Source: Rhodanobacteraceae bacterium
Lineage (GTDB): Bacteria > Acidobacteriota > Terriglobia > Terriglobales > Acidobacteriaceae
NCBI GenBank assembly: GCA_903970285.1
Contig: CAJCHN010000113.1
Location: 1-46,393, forward strand
DNA: 46,393 nucleotides
Reading direction: 5' to 3'
Part shown: piece after piece, positions 8,601-17,651 of the stretch
How positions within the stretch are numbered: the first letter of the stretch is position 1
Layout: every line of letters starts with the position of its first letter
Program-made: the position numbers and the translations under genes
The notes under the pieces: generated by a model
Databases searched by the model: none
Told to the model about the DNA's origin: nothing
The model's input: only the letters and a program-made list of their open reading frames with translations

Positions 8601-8629
8601 CCGCCGCATGGCTCCAGGTCATGCGGCGG
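8601..8629 (+). terminator. Perfect 10-bp hairpin between receptor and GH13 gene
   Basis: CCGCCGCATG at 8601-8610 pairs perfectly with CATGCGGCGG at 8620-8629 across a 9-base loop, 18 bases after the receptor stop. The stem is followed by TCTTGTCTCT, not a clean T tract, so it may be a partial terminator or an mRNA-stabilising stem that sets receptor expression apart from the enzymes downstream. Confidence 0.6.
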
Positions 8630-8671
8630 TCTTGTCTCTCCATGTGAAAGGAACCACAACAGGCATAAAAT

Positions 8672-10573
8672 ATGCTTCGCACAAACATTGCGTCTCTTTG
8701 CTCCAGGAGCCTGATGGCCCTGGCCCTGGTGTTTGCTCTCGCGGCTGGGCACGCGCAGACGGCGAAGCCCGTCATCACGAAGATTGATCCTCCCAACTGG
8801 TTTACCAGGCTGCCGGATTCGCTGCTGCTGGTGCATGGCGAGCATCTGGAAGGAACGGCCTTCACGCTTCGTAACACGACCGCCCACATCACCGAGGCGA
8901 ATGTCTCCGCCAATGGACACTGGGCTTTTCTGACGATCGTCACACGTGACGCGAAGCCCGCACAGGCGGAGTTGGTTGCGACGAATGTAAAGGGCAGCAC
9001 CTCCGTGCCCTACGCACTGCTCGCCCGGAGGCCGGTTGCCGAACAGCCCAGAGGCTTCAACTCAGCGGACGTGATGTACCTGATCATGCCGGACCGCTTT
9101 GCCGATGGCGACCCGTCGAACGATCATCTTCCGAACTTCCGCGCGCCCAACGACCGCAGCGCCGTCCGCGCTTACCATGGCGGTGACTTGAAGGGGATCG
9201 AGCAACACCTCGACTATTTGCAGCAACTGGGTGTGACGACGCTCTGGACGACACCGCTCTACGACAACACGGCAAATCAATCGGCCAGCACGTATCACGG
9301 CTACAGCGCCACGGACATGTATGCCGTGGACCCACACTTCGGCACCATGCAGGACTACCGCTCACTGGTGAACGCTGCTCATGCCCGCGGAATGAAGATT
9401 GTGCTCGACACGGTGCCGAATCACGTCGGTCCGGCGACACCATGGGCCAGCGATCCTCCCGCCCCCGGCTGGCTGCACGGTACGCCAGCCTCGCACATCA
9501 AAGTGGATGACGACTTCCAATCGGTCACCGATCCTTCGGCCTCTCCAGAGCGCCGCCGCGTGCTGCTCGACGGCTGGTTCGCCGACGTGCTGCCGGACCT
9601 GAACCAGGACAACCCGCTGGTCGCCCAGTACCTGACGCAAAACGCCATCTGGTGGATTGAAATGGCTGGTCTCGACGGGCTGCGAATCGATACCTTCCCG
9701 TACGTCCCGCGCAGCTTCTGGCACGATTACAACCAGCAGCTTCACTCGCTGTATCCGCAGCTGACCGATGTTGGCGAGGTCTTCAACAAGGATCCGGCGA
9801 TCACAAGCTTCTTTGCCGGCGGCGTGGTTCACACCGGCAGCGACGGTGCCTTCGACACCGGACTCGACACGCCCTTTGACTTCCCCATGTACTTTGCCCT
9901 GCGAGATGCGCTCACGCACCGGCAGCCCATGACCGCCGTCGCCGACGTCCTGAAGGCTGACTCGCTTTACCCGCACCCGGAGCGTCTCGTCACGTTCATC
10001 GGCAACCATGATACGACCCGCTTCCTGTATGAGCCTGGATCAGGTCCGGCTGCGCTGCACCTTGGATTCGGCCTGCTCGCCACGCTTCGCGGCATGCCGG
10101 AGATCTATTATGGCGACGAAATCGGGATGAACGGCGGCGGCGATCCAAACAACCGGAAGGATTTCCCGGGCGGATGGCCGAGCGACAAGCAGAATGCTTT
10201 CCTGCTATCCGAACGGACGCCCGAACAGCAGAAAATCTTCGAGTGGGCCAGCACTGTGCTCCAGCTTCGTCTGCATACGCCGGCCTTGCGCTCAGGATCA
10301 TCCGAGACTCTGGAGGCGGATCGGGACTCGCTCGCCTTTGTACGCGCGCTCGAGCGTGGCTCTTCTTGTGCCGACAAGATGCCGATTCTGGTCGTAGCCA
10401 ATGACGCTGACAGCCCGCGAGACGTCGTGGTTCCGGCTGACTCCCATGCATTTGCCGGCTGCACGACGTATAGTTCTCTCTTGTCCAACGGCGTTTCCAT
10501 TCGCAAAAGTTCTGCCGGCCTCGAAGTTCACCTGCCGGCGCAAGAGATAGGAATCTTCCGAGCGCAACCCTGA
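8672..10573 (+). CDS. Exported GH13 cyclomaltodextrinase/neopullulanase
   Basis: 633 residues: signal peptide (to ~AGHAQT, residue 30), N-terminal beta-sandwich of the cyclomaltodextrinase type (~33-115), GH13 TIM barrel (~125-530) and C-terminal beta domain. Catalytic residues are all in place: nucleophile D340 in GLRIDTFPY, acid/base E369 in VGEVFN, and transition-state D447 in IGNHDTTRF. Enzymes of this type open cyclodextrins or pullulan and linear maltodextrins in the periplasm, like SusA. The CDS begins 89 bases after the receptor gene and ends 47 bases before the GH31 gene, so the three probably act together on imported starch fragments. Confidence 0.93.
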   Translation: MLRTNIASLCSRSLMALALVFALAAGHAQTAKPVITKIDPPNWFTRLPDSLLLVHGEHLEGTAFTLRNTTAHITEANVSANGHWAFLTIVTRDAKPAQAELVATNVKGSTSVPYALLARRPVAEQPRGFNSADVMYLIMPDRFADGDPSNDHLPNFRAPNDRSAVRAYHGGDLKGIEQHLDYLQQLGVTTLWTTPLYDNTANQSASTYHGYSATDMYAVDPHFGTMQDYRSLVNAAHARGMKIVLDTVPNHVGPATPWASDPPAPGWLHGTPASHIKVDDDFQSVTDPSASPERRRVLLDGWFADVLPDLNQDNPLVAQYLTQNAIWWIEMAGLDGLRIDTFPYVPRSFWHDYNQQLHSLYPQLTDVGEVFNKDPAITSFFAGGVVHTGSDGAFDTGLDTPFDFPMYFALRDALTHRQPMTAVADVLKADSLYPHPERLVTFIGNHDTTRFLYEPGSGPAALHLGFGLLATLRGMPEIYYGDEIGMNGGGDPNNRKDFPGGWPSDKQNAFLLSERTPEQQKIFEWASTVLQLRLHTPALRSGSSETLEADRDSLAFVRALERGSSCADKMPILVVANDADSPRDVVVPADSHAFAGCTTYSSLLSNGVSIRKSSAGLEVHLPAQEIGIFRAQP

Positions 10574-10620
10574 CGACACGCGACCATTACTTCAACAGTT
10601 CGCCCACTGGAGCATTTCCG

Positions 10621-13080
10621 ATGCTACGCCCCGCTTCCTTTTCTCTCGCGCTGCTCTTGACGGCACTGCCGCTTTGGTCGCAGGCCATGCATACCAGCAG
10701 CAGCTACACGCTCTCGACCGCGTCCACCACTCTCCGCGTGGACGCGTTGCGTCCCGACCTTCTGCGGGTGCGCGTCTTTCCACTGGGCCATGAACCCGAG
10801 GACGCCTCGTGGGCGGTTCTTCCCGCGGCGCGAACCTCCCAGGCTCCGGTGACCGGTACGCCTGACGGATTCACCACCGCGGCGCTCCGGGTAAGCGTCT
10901 CGCCCGATCTCCGGCTCACCGTTTTGGACCTGCAGGGCAACGTGCTTCAACAGGATGCCGAGCCGGTTGTCTTTGAAGGAACGAGCGTCAGGGTCTCCAA
11001 GAAACGAGCGCCGGAAGATCACTTCTTCGGTCTCGGCGACAAGCCGGGCCCACTCGATCGCGACGGCAAGACCTTCGTCATGTGGAACACCGACAACTTC
11101 GGCTGGCAGGAATCCACCGACCCGATCTACAAGTCGATTCCCTTCTTCCTCGAGATGCACGCCGGACGCAGCATCGGCATCCTCTTCGATAACACCTTTC
11201 GCACCTACTTCGACTTCGGTCACAAGAGCACGGATCGCTACACCTTCTCGGCTCCGGATGGTCCCGTCGATTACTACATCCTGTACGGTCCGGAGCCGAA
11301 GCAGGTCGTGGAATCGTATGCCTGGCTCACCGGTCCCACACCGCTTCCGCCAGCCTGGGCGCTAGGCTTTCAGCAATCGCGCTACAGCTACTACCCGCAG
11401 TCGAAGGTGGAAGAGATCGCCGCCAGGCTGCGCGCCGACCACATACCGGCTGATGCCATCTACCTCGACATTGACTATCAACTCAAGAACCGGCCCTTCA
11501 CGGTCGACCCGGAGCGCTTTCCGGATTTCCGCGGAATGGTGCATACCCTGACCGCTGAGCACCTGCATACGGTCCTGATCACCGACCTGCACATTGCCGA
11601 CCTGCCCAATCAGGGCTATGCGCCGTACGACTCCGGAAAGGCCGGCGACCACTTCGTCAAGGAGAAGGGTCAAGACTATGTCGGGCCGGTATGGCCCGGG
11701 CCGTCTGTGTTTCCGGACTTCACCCGCAAGGTCACACGCGCATGGTGGGGGTCGCTGTATCAGCAGTTCGTCGCCGACGGCGTGTCCGGCTTCTGGAATG
11801 ACATGAACGAGCCGGCGGTCTTTCGTTATCCGACCAAGACCATGCCCGACGATGTGCAGCACCGCATTGAGGAACCCGGATTCGCCGCGCGAACCGCCAA
11901 ACATCTCGAAATCCATAACGTGTATGGCATGGAGAACTCCCGCGGCACATGGGACGGGCTGCTGACGCTTCAACCGAATGTCCGGCCGTTTGTGCTGACG
12001 CGCGCCAGCTACGCCGGCGGCCAGCGCTATGCCGCCACCTGGACCGGCGACAACTCCTCCACCTGGAACCACCTGCGCCAGACCACGCCTCAGCTTTTGA
12101 ATCTGGGCCTGAGCGGCTTCTCGCTGGCTGGAGCGGATGTGGGTGGCTTCGCCGGTTCACCCTCGCCTGAGCTGCTCACGCGCTGGCTGATGCTGGCTGC
12201 CTTTCAGCCCATCGATCGCGACCACGCCGCGAAAGGAACACGCGACCATGAACCGTGGGTCGACGGTCCGGAGCAGGAGGCGATCCGCCGCCGCTTCATC
12301 GAGGAGCGCTATCGGTTGATGCCGTACCTCTACACCACGGCCGAGGAGACCTCGCGCGACGGAATCCCGATCCTGCGTCCTCTCTTTCTGGAGTATCCCC
12401 ACGCCACGGCGGACTCCCATCCGCTCGATCTGGACGCAGCGGGAGAGTTCTTCTTCGGGCCGGACATTCTGGTCGCTGCCTCACCGTCTCCCGAAGAAGT
12501 CGCTCCCTACGAAGTACACTTCCCACCGGCTGTCTGGTACGACTACTGGACTGGCGAAAAGCACGATATGCGCATCGCCGGCGCAGCCCGCGACCTGGAG
12601 ATCCGCGATGCAGTCCTGAATGGACCGAAGCCGGTCTCCGTTCAACCCGGACCCGCCGATCTGCCCATCTACGTGCGCGGCGGAGCCATTGTTCCCATGG
12701 CGCCGCTGGTTCAATCAACCGACGAGACGCCCAGTGGACCACTGACTCTGCGCGTCTTTCCCGGCGAAGACTGCCGGGGCGACCTGTACCAGGACGACGG
12801 AAGATCCTACGATTTCCGCAAGGGCGAGTACCTGCGGCTGCACTTCACCTGCACCGTCGCCGGCGACGGTTCCATCACCGTCTCCATTCCCGCGCGCGAA
12901 GGAAAATTCCATCCTTGGTGGACCAGCTTCCGCATTGAAGTCGTGGGTCTGAAGAGCGCGTCCGTCCAGCCATCTTCTGGCCAGAAAACTCTTCCTGCCA
13001 CACCCACGCCGCTTGGCGTCGCCACCAGCGTACCGGATACGGGAAGGCCGCAAACCGTGGTCTTCCGCGGCGTCCCGTAA
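10621..13080 (+). CDS. Exported GH31 alpha-glucosidase
   Basis: 819 residues with a signal peptide (residues 1-20, ending LWSQA). An N-terminal galactose-mutarotase-like beta-sandwich precedes the catalytic barrel and two C-terminal beta domains. The GH31 nucleophile is D394 in WNDMNEP and the acid/base is D477 in TWTGDNSSTW, both in perfect family context. The expected reaction is release of alpha-glucose from non-reducing ends of maltodextrins made by the neighbouring GH13 enzyme; alpha-xylosidase or other GH31 activities cannot be ruled out. GGAG lies nine bases before the ATG. It ends 36 bases from the convergent nagA. Confidence 0.93.
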   Translation: MLRPASFSLALLLTALPLWSQAMHTSSSYTLSTASTTLRVDALRPDLLRVRVFPLGHEPEDASWAVLPAARTSQAPVTGTPDGFTTAALRVSVSPDLRLTVLDLQGNVLQQDAEPVVFEGTSVRVSKKRAPEDHFFGLGDKPGPLDRDGKTFVMWNTDNFGWQESTDPIYKSIPFFLEMHAGRSIGILFDNTFRTYFDFGHKSTDRYTFSAPDGPVDYYILYGPEPKQVVESYAWLTGPTPLPPAWALGFQQSRYSYYPQSKVEEIAARLRADHIPADAIYLDIDYQLKNRPFTVDPERFPDFRGMVHTLTAEHLHTVLITDLHIADLPNQGYAPYDSGKAGDHFVKEKGQDYVGPVWPGPSVFPDFTRKVTRAWWGSLYQQFVADGVSGFWNDMNEPAVFRYPTKTMPDDVQHRIEEPGFAARTAKHLEIHNVYGMENSRGTWDGLLTLQPNVRPFVLTRASYAGGQRYAATWTGDNSSTWNHLRQTTPQLLNLGLSGFSLAGADVGGFAGSPSPELLTRWLMLAAFQPIDRDHAAKGTRDHEPWVDGPEQEAIRRRFIEERYRLMPYLYTTAEETSRDGIPILRPLFLEYPHATADSHPLDLDAAGEFFFGPDILVAASPSPEEVAPYEVHFPPAVWYDYWTGEKHDMRIAGAARDLEIRDAVLNGPKPVSVQPGPADLPIYVRGGAIVPMAPLVQSTDETPSGPLTLRVFPGEDCRGDLYQDDGRSYDFRKGEYLRLHFTCTVAGDGSITVSIPAREGKFHPWWTSFRIEVVGLKSASVQPSSGQKTLPATPTPLGVATSVPDTGRPQTVVFRGVP

Positions 13081-13116
13081 ACAGGTACACACCTCTCGTC
13101 GTGAAGAGTTGCGTAA

Positions 13117-14262
13117 TCAGTCTGAATCCGCCTCGCCGATCATCCGTCCGCGGATCATCGTACCCTTCCGCTTTCCGGCCTCGTCATAGACATTGAAGTT
13201 GGCTTTGTTCCCTACGCTCAGGCCGGCGACGGGTTCCAAGCCCAGCATCCGCGCAGGATTTCGCGAAGCCAGTCTGACGGCGACACCCAGCGAACTACCG
13301 GTGAAGCGCCTCAGGTTTTGCACGGCGCGATCCATCGTCAGGACGCTGCCCGCCAGCGTATCTGTGCCCCGCAGCATGCACACGCCGTGCCGAACCTCGA
13401 CCGGCAGATCGCCCAACAGATAGTCGCCATCGCCTTCTCCGGTTGCGGCCATTCCGTCCGTGATCAGGATGCCGCGCTCTGCGCCTTTCATTCTGAGCCA
13501 AAGGCGAATCATCAGCGGATCGACATGGACACCGTCGCAGATCGCCTCCGCGTACAGTTCTTCATTGTCCAGAACCACCCCCGCGATTCCCGGCTCGCGG
13601 TGTCCCAGCGTGCGCATCGCGTTGAACGTGTGCGTCGCGCTCACGGCGCCCGCCTTGATCCCGGCCAATGCCTCGGCCGCGTTGGCGTCGCTGTGCCCAA
13701 GGCTCACCCGCACGCCGCTCTTCGTCGCATGCTCAATCAACTCCGAGGCCGAAGCAAGTTCGGGGGCTACTGTCATCAGCCGAATGTGGCCACGCGCGGC
13801 TTGCTGCATGCGGTCGAAGATGGATGTACTCGGCTGCAGCAGATACTCCGGCGGGTGAACTCCTCGCTTTGCATGCGAGACAAACGGACCTTCCAGATGA
13901 ATTCCGACCGGGATTGCCGCCGTTGCTTGCGGCGGCACCTCAATCGCATCCGCCAGGCGCTCGAGGGCGCGCAAGGTGGCGTCCAGAGGACCTGTGACGG
14001 TCGTCGGCAGATAATGCCCTACGCCGCGAGACGCCAGAAAGCCGCCCACCACACTCACACCTTCGGTGCCCGCCGTCATAAAGTCGTACGATCTCGCTCC
14101 ATGCACGTGAATATCAAAGAAGCAAGGCGTCAGGATGTCGGCAGACGCATTTGCCCGATCGGTGTCGATCGATGTGATGTGCCCGTCCTCAATGGAGACC
14201 ACCGGATACTCAACTTCTTGATCACCGTCGAGCAGACGCAGGCCGCACAATTTTGTTCTCAT
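13117..14262 (-). CDS. nagA: N-acetylglucosamine-6-phosphate deacetylase
   Basis: 381-residue cytoplasmic amidohydrolase that converts GlcNAc-6-phosphate to glucosamine-6-phosphate and acetate. Family motifs in order: D-I-H-V-H-G (metal site), HLEGPF with a following A-K-R-G, GHSDA, SATHTFNAM and LITDGMAATG. ATG 14262 was chosen because the protein then begins with the family beta strand (TKLCGLRLLDG); a longer reading would add 19 unmatched residues. No GlcNAc transporter or nagB lies nearby. A ROK-family kinase at 34428-35345 might act in the same pathway, but it is 20 kb away. It follows pspA by 114 bases on the same strand. Confidence 0.92.
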   Translation of the reverse strand: MRTKLCGLRLLDGDQEVEYPVVSIEDGHITSIDTDRANASADILTPCFFDIHVHGARSYDFMTAGTEGVSVVGGFLASRGVGHYLPTTVTGPLDATLRALERLADAIEVPPQATAAIPVGIHLEGPFVSHAKRGVHPPEYLLQPSTSIFDRMQQAARGHIRLMTVAPELASASELIEHATKSGVRVSLGHSDANAAEALAGIKAGAVSATHTFNAMRTLGHREPGIAGVVLDNEELYAEAICDGVHVDPLMIRLWLRMKGAERGILITDGMAATGEGDGDYLLGDLPVEVRHGVCMLRGTDTLAGSVLTMDRAVQNLRRFTGSSLGVAVRLASRNPARMLGLEPVAGLSVGNKANFNVYDEAGKRKGTMIRGRMIGEADSD

Positions 14263-14376
14263 CCCATCCCTTCCCGCGCGGCTGCACCTGAACTGCCCCG
14301 ACCGCAAGCGGTTCTTCAAAGAGCGCGCTCCCTACAGACATACAGCGACAGCGAACGGTCCTTTTCTCTCTACGCG

Positions 14377-15054
14377 TCAGTCTAACCTTGGCTGCCGTTC
14401 CTTGAGTTCCAGCAGCAGCGCCTCCACCTGGTCGTTCTGCTCCATCGCTGTAAAGCGGTCGTCGAGCGACTCGGTCGAGGCCACGGTCACCATGGTTCGA
14501 AGCGCGCGACTGCGGTGATCCGCATCGTTCACCTTGCCTGCAAGCTCCGCGAACTTCGTCCGTCCAGGACCGCTCTGCAGCATGGCCTGCGCTGTGCCGG
14601 CCCGTTCGATCGCACGGCTGCGCCGAAGCTGCGCCACCAGCATATCCACCTTGGCCTGAGTCTCCATCAGCTTCTGCTGCAGACGCGTGTATGCGGCGCG
14701 CAAAGTCTCCGTCTCCGCGGTCTGATCCGTAAGCTGTTGCGATAGGCCGTCCATCATGCGCTTGTGGGAGAGCGATCTTTCCAGCGCCGAGCGGGCCAGG
14801 TCGTCCTGCTGCCTGGCCACGGCGAGTTCCGCCTTGCGCACCCACTGCGCATACAGATCCTCCTGCTCCTCCTTCTTCTTGGTCAGCAGATGTTGATCGG
14901 CAATGGCGATCGCCACCTGCGTCTTCACCTGCATCAGCTGGTTTTCCATATCCAGTACCAGTTGGCGCGCGAGCTTCTCCGGCTCTTCCGCCTTCGAGAG
15001 GAGATCGTTGATATTTGCACGAAGCAGCGTTGCTACACGCTCGAGGAGTGCCAT
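14377..15054 (-). CDS. pspA: PspA/IM30 family phage-shock protein
   Basis: 225-residue ESCRT-III-like membrane-remodelling protein. Nearly all of it is long charged alpha helix, with the amphipathic N-terminal helix (LLERVATLLRANINDLL) that binds stressed membranes, then LVLDMENQLMQVKTQVA as in canonical PspA. It acts at the inner face of the cytoplasmic membrane when the envelope is damaged. AAAGGA precedes the ATG at normal distance. It is the last gene of the flotillin operon, 62 bases after the small membrane gene. No PspF, PspB or PspC homologue is present, so control probably comes from the XRE gene at the head of the cluster (inference). Confidence 0.93.
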   Translation of the reverse strand: MALLERVATLLRANINDLLSKAEEPEKLARQLVLDMENQLMQVKTQVAIAIADQHLLTKKKEEQEDLYAQWVRKAELAVARQQDDLARSALERSLSHKRMMDGLSQQLTDQTAETETLRAAYTRLQQKLMETQAKVDMLVAQLRRSRAIERAGTAQAMLQSGPGRTKFAELAGKVNDADHRSRALRTMVTVASTESLDDRFTAMEQNDQVEALLLELKERQPRLD

Positions 15055-15116
15055 CGGAGTTCCTTTCCGCCGTTGCGTTCATCCGGAGCATCGGTTGGAC
15101 GCGAGCCATGAACAAG

Positions 15117-15338
15117 TTAGAAACGGCGCCCAAGAATGCGGGCCGCTGCGAGAAATGCAAGCAGAGGGAGCAGGCCGCCGCCAAGGCGCGGACGCCTCCA
15201 GCCGCAGCCATAACCCATGCCGCGACCATAGGGATAGCCATAGAAGCGGCGACGCCACAGCCCGTAACGAAGCGGCGCCAGAATCAAGCGAACGACTGCG
15301 GAGGTAAGCACGATCGTGAGAATCAGGAAGAGGAGCAT
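15117..15338 (-). CDS. Small Gly/Arg/Tyr-rich membrane protein between flotillin and pspA
   Basis: 73 residues and no family that I recognise. It has an N-terminal hydrophobic segment (residues 1-22), a middle rich in Arg, Tyr and Gly (GYPYGRGMGYGCGW), a second short hydrophobic stretch (GLLPLLAFLAAARIL) and a basic end, so two membrane passes or one pass plus a membrane-hugging segment. GGAG eight bases before the ATG and its position inside the operon (69 bases after flotillin, 62 before pspA) support it as a real gene. A plausible role is a PspB/PspC-like or flotillin-associated adaptor, but this is a guess from position. Confidence 0.65.
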   Translation of the reverse strand: MLLFLILTIVLTSAVVRLILAPLRYGLWRRRFYGYPYGRGMGYGCGWRRPRLGGGLLPLLAFLAAARILGRRF

Positions 15339-15407
15339 GGAAGTGTCTCCGATTGCAGTGAGAGGGATGAAAAGGATTCGGCGGCCTTGCGACCGCCGAA
15401 CCCAGGA

Positions 15408-16868
15408 CTAGTTCTTCTCGTTCTTTGCGTCGCCTTCGACCACGCGCGGCTGCATGGCCTTCACGTTCGACATGAGATCCGACATCTTCATGCCGCTGAG
15501 TGCTTCAAACAGTGCAGGCACCTGCGCCGCGATCTTGGTCATGTCGCCGGTCAGTTTGTTGACTCCGGTTTGTTCGTCGCCGCCGGTCGAGACGATGGTG
15601 ATCTTGTCCACCTTGGAGAGCGGCTCCGCCATCGCCCGCACCACCTCCGCCATGTTGCTGATCAGCTTGTCGACGACCGCGGCCTGCGTCCACTCCTGGT
15701 ATGCTTCGGCTTTGACGTTCATCGCCTTTGCCTCAGCCTCACCCTTCGAGAAGATGATGTCCGCCTCGGCCGTACCCTGCAGGCGGGTGATGGCGGCCTG
15801 AGCTTCGCCCTGTGCCCGCGCAGCCGCAGCCCGTCCTTCGGCTTCAATCGTCAGCCGCGCCTTCTCCGCCGCGGCGATGTTCTGGATTCGCTTGGCCTCG
15901 ATTTCCGAGCCCTTCAGCACGGTCGAGATCAGTTCGGCTTCGTGCCGCAGAATCTCCGCCTCCTGCACCTTGACCTGCTGCTCTTTCTCAATCTGCTGCA
16001 CCTTTACCAGCTCGGCGATCACCTGTTGCTGCATCACGTTGGTCTGCAGTTCATAGGCTTTGTCGGCCTGTGCCTCCTGCCGCCGCGACTGCTCGGTATA
16101 CTGCGCTTTCTGGATCGCCAGGTCGCGCTGCGCCTCGGCCTGCTTGCCCAGCGACGCGGTCTCCGCGATCACACGATCCTGGTCCGAAGCCGCCTTGGCT
16201 ACGGCTGCTTCGCGCAGCGCATTCGCTCGCCGGATGGCTGTATCGCGCTCAGCCTCCGCCGACGCAATCTCCGCGTCGCGCTTGATCCTGGCCACATCCG
16301 GCCGGCCCATGTTGGTGATGTACTCGTTCTTGTCCCGCACCTCGCGGATGGTAAAGCTCACCACCTCCAGACCCATCTTCGACATGTCGTCCATGCAGGT
16401 GGAGCGCATCCGCTCCGCAACCATCTCCGGCTCTTTGACAATCTGCTCCACCGTCAACTGCCCGATGATGCCGCGCAGGTGGCCTTCCATCACCAGGCGG
16501 ATAAGACCTTCGCGCTGGTCCGGTGACTTACTCAGAAATTGTTCCGCCGCAGTCAGGATCGACTCATTATCCGAACGCACCTTGATCTGCGCCACGGCTT
16601 CTACCGTGACTGCAACACCCTGCTTGGTGTACAGGTCCTGCTGCGGCGCGACGTCGAAGCTCATCAGCTCAAGCGTCAGCTCGCGATAGGTCTCGACCAC
16701 TGGGAAAATGACGGCGCCCCCGCTCTTGATGACACGCGGCGCACGAAATCCATAAACGATGATGGCCTGGTTAGGACCCGCCTTGCGAAACATCCTGGCT
16801 AAAGCAATGAGCAGCGCAAGTGTAGCGACGACAACGAGACCGACGATGATACTCACGGGGGTCTGCAT
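15408..16868 (-). CDS. Flotillin/YqiK-like SPFH-domain protein
   Basis: 486 residues: N-terminal membrane segment (~5-25), SPFH/band-7 domain (~30-190, including QAIIVYGFRAPRVIKSGG), then a long Ala/Glu-rich coiled coil (~190-400, many A-E-A-E repeats) and a C-terminal flotillin tail. Such proteins form oligomeric membrane microdomains. The gene has AGAGGA before its ATG. It lies 171 bases after the NfeD-like gene, its classic partner (yuaF-yuaG in Bacillus, yqiJ-yqiK in E. coli), and 69 bases before a small membrane gene that leads to pspA. The context points to envelope-stress protection. Confidence 0.93.
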   Translation of the reverse strand: MQTPVSIIVGLVVVATLALLIALARMFRKAGPNQAIIVYGFRAPRVIKSGGAVIFPVVETYRELTLELMSFDVAPQQDLYTKQGVAVTVEAVAQIKVRSDNESILTAAEQFLSKSPDQREGLIRLVMEGHLRGIIGQLTVEQIVKEPEMVAERMRSTCMDDMSKMGLEVVSFTIREVRDKNEYITNMGRPDVARIKRDAEIASAEAERDTAIRRANALREAAVAKAASDQDRVIAETASLGKQAEAQRDLAIQKAQYTEQSRRQEAQADKAYELQTNVMQQQVIAELVKVQQIEKEQQVKVQEAEILRHEAELISTVLKGSEIEAKRIQNIAAAEKARLTIEAEGRAAAARAQGEAQAAITRLQGTAEADIIFSKGEAEAKAMNVKAEAYQEWTQAAVVDKLISNMAEVVRAMAEPLSKVDKITIVSTGGDEQTGVNKLTGDMTKIAAQVPALFEALSGMKMSDLMSNVKAMQPRVVEGDAKNEKN

Positions 16869-17039
16869 GGACTTTCCTCTTGGAAGTACGAGTTAGAAGT
16901 GAAGACCTGGCTGCACAAGAATCTTGCAGCCAAAGAAACTCTTGCATTGCCGGATGTGCCGGATGCGAACGGAGCGGCCACTGCGTACCTTATGACCGCT
17001 TCGCCCGGTCCTCCTGGCGGCCGGTACGCGATGTGCCGG

Positions 17040-17651
17040 CTATCGGTTCGCGCTTAGGTTCATCAATCCCTCCAGCGGAGCGACATACGCGATGCCCCTG
17101 CTATACCGCAGCACAACCACCTCCGTTCCCCGTGCGATGGCCGCGCCATCCTCGCTGCGCGCCGCTGCACTTCTGTGCGCATGCAACTGCGTGAAGAGGA
17201 TCTCGCCGGTTCCTCCTCCAGCGCGAATCTCGTCCGAGACCCGCGCAACCACGCCATCCATGCGCGTGTCTTCGGCCGAGAGCACGCGCTCCCGCGGCAG
17301 CAGAACTTTGAACAGCATCAGGTACAGCAGCCCGCCTCCGAGTAATCCCGAAGCAATGGCCAGCAGCAGCACCAGCGGCATCACCAACGGGCTGTAATGC
17401 AGCAGCAGGTACCCCGCGCCGCCGAACCAGCAGAGGAACGCCGGCAGCGTGAAGCCGTTGAACGCCGATATCTGTCCACCTGGCCGCCCCTGAGCGTGGG
17501 TGCCGGCGCCGGTATGCATATGCGCGCCGGAAGGCACATGAACATGGCCGAAACGGATCTGTCCAAGGTGCAGACGGCCCAGTCCGGAGAAAGCCGCAAG
17601 CAGACTCAGCACCAGTCCGAGAACAAAACAAACGAGAAAAAAAGTGTTCAT
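17040..17651 (-). CDS. NfeD/YqiJ-like membrane protein with OB-fold domain
   Basis: 203 residues. An N-terminal membrane segment (1-20) is followed by a His/Gly-rich loop (~28-58, with HLGQIRFGHVHVPSG), two more membrane helices (~68-115) and a soluble C-terminal OB-like domain (~125-200: MDGVVARVSDEIRAGG, GTEVVVLRYSRGIAYV). The OB domain is typical of NfeD-class partners of flotillins. The start codon overlaps the XRE stop as ATGA, so translation is coupled. The His-rich loop is unusual and might bind metal. Function is inferred from the partner rule; no direct activity is known for this subtype. Confidence 0.8.
   Translation of the reverse strand: MNTFFLVCFVLGLVLSLLAAFSGLGRLHLGQIRFGHVHVPSGAHMHTGAGTHAQGRPGGQISAFNGFTLPAFLCWFGGAGYLLLHYSPLVMPLVLLLAIASGLLGGGLLYLMLFKVLLPRERVLSAEDTRMDGVVARVSDEIRAGGGTGEILFTQLHAHRSAAARSEDGAAIARGTEVVVLRYSRGIAYVAPLEGLMNLSANR

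Noticed and set aside
6543-8609. A 688-codon open frame on the minus strand through the receptor gene
   Set aside because: It lies antisense to a receptor gene with a complete domain order, has no signal or family pattern, and is rich in Arg/Val as expected from the complement of GC-rich coding DNA.
15015-16526. A 503-codon plus-strand frame opposite flotillin
   Set aside because: Antisense to the flotillin coiled coil; composition dominated by Leu, Arg and His with no domain.
16869-17039. 171-bp gap between NfeD and flotillin genes considered as a hidden gene or promoter
   Set aside because: Only short frames without ribosome sites and a partial GCCGGATG repeat; no clear promoter pair.
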